In this document: positions 56,501-64,000 of the stretch, in pieces
Numbering within the stretch: the stretch's first letter is position 1
Layout of the letters: each line of letters begins with the position of its first letter
Assembly (NCBI GenBank): GCA_963969365.1
Contig: OZ017754.1
Span: 1,550,001 to 1,614,000 of the forward strand
Reading direction: 5' to 3'
DNA length: 64,000 nucleotides
Origin: Asterochloris sp. CNOR1
Lineage: Eukaryota > Chlorophyta > Trebouxiophyceae > Trebouxiales > Trebouxiaceae
Made by a program: the position numbers and the translations under genes
Notes under the pieces: model-generated
Told to the model about the DNA's origin: nothing
The model's database searches: none
What the model saw: only the letters and a program-made list of their open reading frames with translations

Positions 56501-58900
56501 ACAGCTGCCAGCAGCTGCCGCCGTTTTCCATTTGGGCCCACCTGCTGTTATTCAGGTCTGTCCTTGTGCAGAGGAAGAAGTCGCCCTTGAGATCAATTGG
56601 GTTGCCTCCATCCAGCGAGGTTTCAGAACTGCTGGAGTCGGCTGCAGTGATTGCGGCTGGCTGTGACGCTGCAGGTGCATGCAGAAATGTATGGCAGGCA
56701 AGTGTGATGCAGTCTACTGTAGGGAGCTGCTCTGGACTCTGCATAGGCAGCGCTGCAGGCAGCAATCAAGGCAGCTTGTAACAGGGTGCAATGCATCAGA
56801 AGCTGGAGGTGTCAGGTGCTGAGCAGACAGTCATGACAGCAAGCCTCAGTGAGATCAAGGCTGCAGCGTGCCCTGCCTGAGATTCAAGCAGGGTGCCTGG
56901 CATGCCTGGTCAAGTATGGAGGCTGGCTGAGGGCACGGCACAGCAGCCAGCTGGAGTGCGTGCTTGAGCTGGTGCGTCCTGTGAGGCCCTGATTGACTCA
57001 CCACCTGCGCATGTGCATCCCCATAGATCTCCCTGAATGGTTCTCAGCCTCAGTGCCTGGGCTAGGCATCTCTCACCTGCAAATTGGCCATCCAGAAAGA
57101 CCTGGAAGCCCTTGGTGCCGTCAGGCATGCTGGTCACCGTGAACATGTGCCAGCTGCCATCATTAGCCTTGTCCGCTGGCTGGGTATAGCGAATGCTTTC
57201 CACAACGTAGCCATCGCTGTCAAGGAAGGACTGCACATCTGCATCAGAGTCGTCCTTGACAATGGTCCTGATGGAGCCTGCTGAGTCTGCCATGGCTTCT
57301 GGCAGCATGAAGTGTAACTGCAGCAGGCAGGGAGCTGCATTCAAGGCACAGTGATGTCTACTGGTGGTCAGCACATGTGCGCCTGCAGCAGCAGCATGAT
57401 GCAGGTCTCATCGGTAGCAGCATTGCCCCTGGCAGCATGAAGCAGCTGGCAGGCTTGCTCCAGGGTGAGGCGCAAGAGACCGTCTTCGTGGATCGTGTTA
57501 AGGCGGCTGCATCTGTCAAGCCTGCGGCAACATGACGTGCAATTGCGGCTTGGCACAGCATAGCCACAGCCAGTGTTTGGCGTGGCCCGTCATCACCAGC
57601 GGCGTATTCACGCCAGCCGCAAGGTATATTGCCTGATGTTACTCACACCATCACAGCTATCTGTGAGGTGGCTGGCACAACATTATGAATGGACAGCAGC
57701 TCAGGTTGACTTTGTCCCAGCATGGGTGCAAGGACCATGACATGGTGACAGCCCAGGTTGCCTGTCCAGCACACCTGATTGGGAGCCCAGGGGTCCAGAT
57801 TGACAGCAGGAGCTTCATAGGTGGCATTCTGTGACGCTGAAAAGAGGTACTGGAACAAGACTCCGCTTTGATTCAAGGTGTTGGCCTTGAGCCAGAGTGA
57901 GACTGTGAAAGGGCCGTCTTGGGCTGCAGGCCACAAAGTGAGGTTGACAACAAGCTCACTCAGGCCTGCAGCTCTGAGGGCTGGCAGCACAATGTGCAGG
58001 GCATGTGCAGGCCTGAGGAACAGGAGTGATTCCACCTCTTGTGTGTGGTAAGCTTGAGGTGCAAACAGGCAGTCTCCTCACCAAAGGGGACGTTCTCGAG
58101 TGCCACGGCATCCTCAAAGCTTGCTGCACAGTTCAGTGTCCATCCAAAGACATCATCTGCTGCCCATCTGCAGCAGCAGTGGGCTGATGAGATGCAAAAG
58201 CAACTGTCCGACAGAGGCATCCTGGAGCCTGATTTGTCAAGGACTGGGCCTGTTGCTGTCTTGCAAACAGCGCGCCAGGAGGGCACGATCCTTGATGCAG
58301 GATAGGCCTGAGTCAGGGCCTAAAGCTGCCAGAAGGCAGCCAGGGAGGTGCTCATGAAGACACTTTTGCCCACCTGCCCCAGCCAGACGCTTGCAGACAT
58401 CTGATGCTTGCAGACATCCAGCAGCCAGTCACTGGCAGGGGACATCTGATATTTGAGGTACTGCTCGACTCAGCCTGCTGAGTTGGACTCTGAAAGCCAC
58501 AAAAGGCCCCTGGCAATGCAGTCATCTGTGCAAGCAGATGCCACCAGGCCCAATGGCAATTTCATCAGCAGAGCTGAGTTTGACTGCGTGTGAAAACTCA
58601 CATGTTGCGGTCCTGGCCTGCATGGACTGTGCCGTTGTATGAGGTGCTGCTCCCTTGGGAGTGCAGGCTGATCCCCATCCCCTCCGTCAGCGGCCAAAAT
58701 GCCATTGCTGCAGGCACTTGATCCTGTCCTGGCATGAAGACATCCCCGAGAAAGCCTGGATCTATCGCAGCTATAGCTGCATGAAAAGTGAGGGATTCGG
58801 TGAGCATGCCGGGAGAACAACACGCCAGGCTGCGGACACATCGAGATGTCTCACCTGCTGTTGCACAACATGACAGGATCCCAGCAATCAGTCGCTTCAT
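50536..58900 (-). CDS. single-pass membrane protein with two LamG/concanavalin-like domains
   Basis: Probable cell-surface or wall-facing glycan-binding protein; ligand unknown. ATG at 58900 gives a short hydrophobic leader (MKRLIAGILSCCATA). The first lectin-like unit runs AMAFWPLTEGMG, then PFTVSLWLKANTL and FQYLFSASQN (about 57.9 kb), GSWHMFTVTSMPDGT and FQVFLDGQFAG (about 57.1 kb), then FFSGSIAHVGVWDQVL (about 56.3 kb). After a Cys-containing spacer (YCLDSNGQHLVACGG, 55.7 kb) a second copy follows: VPVAYFPLAQDDASSW, PFAINLWFKQTA and FQYLLSAAAP (54.4 kb), DGKWHMATLTTLP (53.6 kb), GWVLYLDGQQAAQ and RFFDGTLAALTFFNQSL (52.9-52.8 kb). Next come a Ser/Pro/Ala linker, a transmembrane helix (GVAVAVVALLSLLVFAAVK, 51.1 kb) and a basic then mixed cytoplasmic tail (VNNRRRGLNRKHR) ending at the stop at 50536. 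Many NxS/T sequons are present. About fifteen exons; the joins in the middle were not all verified. Confidence 0.82.
52921..53080 (-). repeat. adjacent copy of a LamG exon edge
   Basis: The exon start encoding GWVLYLDGQQAAQITHAV lies at about 52922-52985. Immediately beside it in the intron, at about 53005-53077, the same segment recurs. Over a 50-base core I count about 42 identities by eye, including shared words tctgtgactgc and gggcagcctgct. Direct orientation, spacing about 83 bases; the clearest and perhaps youngest echo in the window. Confidence 0.85.
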
Positions 58901-59059
58901 CGCAGCAAGGAACTGGGTAGCTTTCGGCGATTTTTGAACAATGTCCCGTTTCTTTCTGTGCTTTCCAGATTTTTTCATGCCCCTGTTCTGGAGATTGCAA
59001 CACTTCCTCACAATGAGCTCAGCCTGTTGACCACTGGTGGCAGGCTGCGTCAGGCTATT

Positions 59060-59224
59060 ATGCAGAGACCAGGAGCTGTAGGAGCCAGGTTGGCGCTGCT
59101 GGTGCTGTTGACTGGCTTGTCACCTTTATGCTGCCAGTTATCCCAGTCGTCAGTCTCCTCATCTCTGCAGACCAGCAGCTCAGGGGTCACTGTGAGTGAC
59201 CAAGGCCTGACTCAGGTTCAGTAA
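59060..59224 (+). CDS. possible short secreted peptide or first exon
   Basis: ATG-led open frame of 54 codons with a good signal-peptide shape (MQRPGAVGARLALLVLLTGL, then SPLCCQ) and a Ser/Gln-rich remainder. It contains a gtgagt word near 59189, so it may be a first exon continuing into the 59250-59500 region, where another frame has LPAPATTVRELQQCL. Divergent from the LamG protein start. No homology recognised; could be spurious. Confidence 0.25.
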   Translation: MQRPGAVGARLALLVLLTGLSPLCCQLSQSSVSSSLQTSSSGVTVSDQGLTQVQ

Positions 59225-59507
59225 ACACATGGCGACCCTGTCTCAAGCATGGCGTTATTGGGCTTGCCGCTGCTATACCTGCCATGCACAGCCACCCTTG
59301 TTGTCCAAGCTAAGCATAGATCCCATGGCCAGCTCAAGGCGGCATCGCTGCCAGCCCCGGCCACAACAGTTCGTGAATTGCAGCAATGTTTGCAATTGGT
59401 CATTGCAGCTGCACTGTGCAGCAATCTCAGTGGCCCAAGACCTCCGCAATGCACTCAGAACCTCTGCCCTGCTTCCTGCTTGGCTGTGAGTGACACATGC
59501 AGGCTCC

Positions 59508-62481
59508 TCACCTGACAGCTTCAGCCGCCACAATTGTCTGTGTGGAGCGCGGCCGCATGATGGCTGATGGGCCCTTGCGGCTGCTGCCATTCGCACTGCC
59601 ATGCTGATCCTCCTCCCGTCCTGGGGGTGTGCCAGGGCCGCCATTGCCCTGCCCCTTGCCCACAGGCAGTGGGACAAGCTGGGGCGCCTTCCCGTTTGTC
59701 AGCTTGCCGCTGCTGGAGCGCGGCATCTGGCTGACAGGGAGCAGAGGGCCTTTGGGAGCCTGCAAGCATGCAAGAAGCAGCGTCTGAAGACACCTGGGCT
59801 GTGTGTGCACTTGTCAAGCTGATCGCTGCACTGAAGATCTGTGCAGGTGCGTACGGCAGCAGTGCTACATTCATGCTACATTTCAGAGAGCTCTCAAATT
59901 TTCAATAAAGCAAAAAAATTGCTGACGTCCCTCACACTTCCTCACAGTTGAGTACCGACCTGCTTGCTAAAACCTCTGCCAGAGCCATGCAGCAGCGCTT
60001 GAGAGGCAGCACCTGCTCACATAGACATGGCAGCAATTGCTGCAAGGAGCCTCTTACACAATCCAGGGCAAGACAGTACTGCCTTGCCCGCATGGTGAGT
60101 CTCAGGAGCTCAGCTGGCCCAAGCAGATTAGGTTGCATCCGCCCCATGTGACAGCGCAAGTCCATCTCCCTAGTCCGGCGCCGCTCTATCCTTGTGCCCC
60201 GCTCACCTCTGCAAGAGCCACACCGTCGTCCACCACAACCTGTTGCAGGCCCACATCAGTGATCAAGGGGCGGTGGGGCCACTCGTCCTTCAGAGGCCGC
60301 TTGGTCGTCCAGCGCTTGTGCATGGCATAGAACACCAAGGGCACCACGTACCTGCACACAGAAGGCCACTCGATATCCTGGCCAGGACAACATGCATGCT
60401 GCAGGACAGCCACGTTCCAGTACAAGCAGGACAAGCATGGACGGTAAGGGCCTGCTTGCAGGGCAACTCCAGGGACGAAGCGCACTTTGCAGCCTCTGCC
60501 GCGCAGTCCCGCAGTGCAGCACACCAGCCGCTGCGGCCAGGTGTCATGCTTGGCCCAGAACCACAAAGGCTTGCAACTTCCTGAAAGCACCCCGCTGGTT
60601 GAAGGCATATATCATTGACAGCACGCCGGCCGCTGCCAGGGATGATTCGTCAACATTGCAGCTCCAGGCTTACCAGGCTATCACCACATCCACGGTGTAG
60701 TGCTTCCGTGAGGCAACAATGAGGACAGATAGGGTGGCCACCATGAGCCAGGCAATGGCCTGCAGGGGAGAAGACCATATGTGAGCACCACAGCATGTCT
60801 GCCATACTTGCTGAGACGGCTTGCTGATACGACCACGTGAACAGGCAGCAGCTGGTCAGGCAGCCGATGCAAAGTTCAGCTGATCAGGCATGAAACCTGT
60901 TGCCTGATTGTCACTGGCTCTCTGTATGCTATGGGCGCAAAAGGAACTGTACAGATTTATCATTCACGAAATCGCTGCCAACACACAGGAAGCTGCCTCA
61001 CAAAGACTGACCTTGGTGATGAGCAGGCCACCGTACTCAGTGTATGTCAGGATGCCCACCAGCGCAAAGGTGGTGTGAGACGAGAAGATGAGGTCTCCAC
61101 AGCCGTGGGTGGTCTGCAAGGCAGCCAGAGGGAATTTTCGCTATGGCATGCACAGCATGGCCCAAAAATGCCAGCGCTGCAAGATGCGTGCTGCAATGCG
61201 ATGTTAACTTGGGCAGCAGCCGACGCCCTGTGCCAGCACTTTGTTGCCAATTTGGCTCAAGCAGCTCAAGACAGATGATGCCATATGACCAATGCAGGTA
61301 GTGTGACCTGCAGCTGCACAGCATGCATGCGTGCTCATTGCTTACCCCTTTGGCAACATCCACTACGAGGTGGCCCCACCAGCTGAGTGGCATGGGTCTT
61401 ACGGCTGTGACTTCTGGCAATCTGCAGTGATAATTTGGGCCGGGGAGCTGAGTTGAGCTGAAGGACAGAATGCGCAGCGTCTGACAAACTGCAGCGGGCA
61501 GCACAGCAATTGTCAGGATGAGCTCAAGGAATGCAAGCCAAGCAGCATGCACAGCAGCCCAGCACCTAAGCAGGCAGGGCTGTCGGCAGGCAGGATCAGC
61601 AACTCAACCGCAGGCGGGTAGACTGAGCAACAGGTATGCATCTCAGCAGCTGCTCGCAGGGCAGGCCGGCTCAGAAGCAGCGCAAGGACCCATTGTTCAG
61701 GCTCACCTACTAGCACCATCAACAGACGGGCAAACAATACACACGTGTAGAAGCGTTTCTTCTCAGTGACAAAGGGCGAGAAGGACCAGATCATGAATGA
61801 AATGAAAAGCGATCCAAAAATGAGTTCACTAACCCACTCCTGTTTCTGGCCAAGTTCCTGCAGAGCAGCCATTGCAGAAGGCTGACAAAGCTGCTGCCTC
61901 AGAGCAAAGGTCAGCGGAGGTTGAATTGAAGAGGCAGGCCATTGAGCAAATGCAATGCTGGACACGGTGCAGCTGAGCACATGCCGTGCAGCCTGCCAAA
62001 GTCAGCACCTGTGTGCTGGTGCGGCAAATTTCAGAAAGCTCAGCATGTGTAAGGTGAGCACCCCAGCTGAGCTCAGCACATAGGGGGTGCACCAGATGCA
62101 GCCAACTTGGTGCCGTGAGGGGGGGTCCATCCTGGGGCAGGCCAACCTACTTCTGCTGCGTGGGCTCACCGGAAGGACAGCGAAGCCAATGTCATGCAGA
62201 GGATATCTCATCGGCTGGTGGACTCTGTGTGCCAATTGCGTGGCCATGCCATGCACATACTGGAAGCACGCGCCAAATAGTATGAGCTTCCATCGATCCC
62301 GCAGCAGCGGGAGCTGCAGGCAACTGAGTGCATCAGAGAGGACACAGCAGACCAAGTAGGGAGCTAGGCCTGGCAGCAAGCTTGCAGGGGGCAGGGAGGT
62401 CTGAGAGGACTCTTCATGATTGCTGTCAGTGTAAGGCTTGAGCCTTGCAACGTGGACGGAAGAGCTTGTGTTGCTCCCCAA
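59508..62481 (-). CDS. inositol-phosphorylceramide synthase (sphingomyelin-synthase superfamily)
   Basis: Multi-pass Golgi enzyme that transfers phosphoinositol from phosphatidylinositol to ceramide. Seven exons (62481-62170, 61857-61707, 61488-61346, 61113-61012, 60759-60674, 60351-60207, 59759-59508) agree in phase and give 396 residues, a little longer than plant IPC synthases. Conserved stretches include CFQYVHGMATQLAH, HDIGFAVLPELGQ, FSSTQLPGPNYHCR, the active-site HGCGDLIFSSHTTF and SRKHYTVDVVIAW. The two His and the Asp of the lipid-phosphatase triad are present. Hydrophobic helices alternate as in the family. The C-terminal tail after KRPLKDEW is Ser/Gly/Pro-rich and hydrophilic, like the plant cytosolic tail. 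The start is the least certain part: the family match begins only at LPLLRDRWK (62313), and the ATG at 62481 is in the same open frame upstream. Confidence 0.92.
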
Positions 62482-63004
62482 TGCAAGTCAACAGCAGGCA
62501 GCCCACAAGGCAGACACGTCAGCAAGCCACCTCCATGCACCCCAAGCTGCCACTCAGTATGGCCAGTATGGCAATGCTGACCGCAGAGCGTCAAACACCG
62601 CAACTTGCCTCGATGGTGAACTCTAATCTTATTCTGCGCCAGATCTCCTGACACCATCCCAGCATTGACCTTCTCAGTGAAGCTGCACCGCTCCTCCTTC
62701 TCCAGTAGTGTAGAGTGGCTGCTGTCACAGATTGCATTCAGCCAGGCTGGAGAGCCCTGGCATGGTGGGAAGGCGCCGTCTAAGCTACAGCTGGGTAGAC
62801 ACTCTGGCACTTGGCCTGCTAGCTGCGAGCAGTTGCTTCAGGACCGCCAAGGTAGCCAAAGTAGGAACTTGCAGACTGCCGCCTGTGGGCTACGGGGACC
62901 ACCTATATTGGCGCTGAAGCAGCAGGGTGTTTACAAGCCAGGCAGATGCCCCCACAACGCCTGTTACGTAAGGGAAACTTCATGGACTTCTGAGAACAGC
63001 GGGT
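62482..63004. other. intergenic spacer between transporter and IPC synthase
   Basis: About 520 bases in tandem minus-strand arrangement: transporter 3' UTR, then IPC synthase promoter and 5' UTR. No conserved open frame or structured RNA recognised. Confidence 0.4.
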
Positions 63005-64000
63005 TTATGCTGTCTTCGGATTGCTGTTCTTCTTGTTCATCAGCTGCTGTAGTTGTGGAGCATTGTATGTCGCCAAGCCGGCAATCAGGACAGCCACTCC
63101 AATGAAAAAGTTGGTGCTGAGTGGTGGAGCAGGCGGCATGTAAGGCCAGTTAAGAGTGAAAGCTCCTATAGCAAGTGGTGTGATGCTGCTCATCACCAGG
63201 GACTGCACCACATTGCCTGAGGTGCGCAAAAGGTTGAGAGCAGCGATGTTGAATGCCAAGTTTGATGCAATGTACAGCAGGGGCAGAAGAGGTGCACCCT
63301 GGACATCTGGGTTGGCACCAGAAATGGTCTGAACAGCTGCAGGCAGAAAGCACGCACTCAGCACAATTGTGGGAGCCTGTTGCACATGTGATGCAGCAGA
63401 GCGCCATAGCAGGTTGCTGCATTGCAGGGATCCACTTACTCTGTGAGAGGTAGGCGGGCAGCTGGCTGAAGGGAACGCCCCTCAGCTTGGTTATGAGCGG
63501 CAATAGCAGAAAGACAAAAGCAGCCTGGGCTCCAGATCCAAAGCTGTTCACCTGGACAGGGCACAGGCTAGGTGTCAGCAGAGCAGAAGGCCACCGGAGG
63601 CCTGCTTCGTGTGAGCAGCAACCAGCGCAGCGGTGCCACGCCTTGCATGATAGACATACTGCTTACCACAAAAATGTCCAGATCTTTGCCATTGAGGCGC
63701 TCCTTCTGCAGTCAAGGTCAGGGCATTCAAGTCATTGGTGCACGGTAGGACTCCAAGCGAATCACAGACAATTTTTGACACAAAGCCCACCTCTTTGGCA
63801 AAGATGCGCTCCTTAAAGATGGAGGAGAGTGCAGGAAATAGCATGGACACAACGAATAGCACTGCATATGCAGGATTTGCCTGCAGCATGCGGACAGTCT
63901 CGAGCGTTTACATCATGCTACGCTTAACCTGCATATGCTACGCAGGCAGGGTAGTGTAGCAGCAGCAGCAGCCAGACCAGCCACCCGGCATTGAGGGCTG
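63005..64000 (-). CDS. CRT-like transporter (CLT family), C-terminal half, partial at right edge
   Basis: Member of the drug/metabolite-transporter branch related to Plasmodium CRT; the plant CLT proteins export thiols such as gamma-glutamylcysteine and glutathione from plastids. Exons 63880-63791, 63705-63667, 63551-63441 and 63336-63005 agree in phase. Diagnostic stretches: LFPALSSIFKERIF, KERLNGKDLDIFVVNSFGSG, FVFLLLPLITKLRGVPF, GAPLLPLLYIASNLAFNI and STNFFIGVAVLIAGLATY, ending NPKTA. These form about five of the usual ten helices. The N-terminal half and any transit peptide lie beyond base 64000; sequence right of 63880 is intron or unresolved. Confidence 0.92.

Noticed and set aside
59273-59677. 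Minus-strand open frame beyond the IPC synthase stop
   Set aside because: It overlaps the IPC synthase last exon in another frame and has no recognisable motif; considered a shadow.
1-64000. Transposon, virus-like element, CRISPR array, rRNA gene or riboswitch
   Set aside because: No transposase, reverse transcriptase, capsid or integrase motif, terminal repeat, regular spacer array or conserved RNA core was recognised anywhere in the window.

Overview
The window looks like nuclear DNA of a green alga, most likely a trebouxiophyte of the Coccomyxa/Chlorella kind. This is an inference from GC-rich sequence, very intron-dense genes with acceptors ending almost always in tgcag, and a plant-like gene set (class II trehalose-phosphate synthase, plant-type KAPA synthase, inositol-phosphorylceramide synthase, CRT-like thiol transporter, fibrillin). 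I see no bacterial operon, transposon, rRNA gene, CRISPR array or convincing tRNA.

Layout, left to right: (1) a membrane hybrid histidine kinase on the minus strand, running off the left edge (1-15159); (2) 7-keto-8-aminopelargonate (KAPA) synthase of biotin synthesis, minus (15560-18611), head to head with (3) a class II trehalose-6-phosphate synthase/phosphatase, plus (to 29889); (4) an alpha/beta hydrolase, plus (30425-33255); (5) a short unrecognised plus-strand gene (about 33653-34371) followed by a degenerate tandem repeat; (6) a PAP/fibrillin plastid-lipid-associated protein that appears to carry a long Ala/Arg/Gln-rich N-terminal exon, plus (35436-39549); (7) an armadillo-like repeat protein, minus (about 40432-43461); (8) a CtlX-type amidinotransferase/arginine-deiminase-family hydrolase, plus (45715-50151, 5' exons unresolved); (9) a secreted, single-pass membrane protein with two LamG-like lectin domains, minus (50536-58900); (10) inositol-phosphorylceramide synthase, minus (59508-62481); (11) a CRT-like (CLT) transporter, minus, running off the right edge (63005-64000). 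Several models (KAPA synthase, TPS, hydrolase, IPC synthase, fibrillin) close with every exon phase agreeing.

The genes are ordinary housekeeping, signalling and membrane functions and do not form an obvious pathway cluster. The striking feature is in the introns. Again and again they contain one to four decayed, same-orientation copies of the neighbouring exon edge, including the splice site and tens of bases of coding sequence. These 'exon echoes' occur in at least seven of the genes, at 5' edges, 3' edges or both, and account for much of the intron length. I regard this as the most unusual signal in the window.
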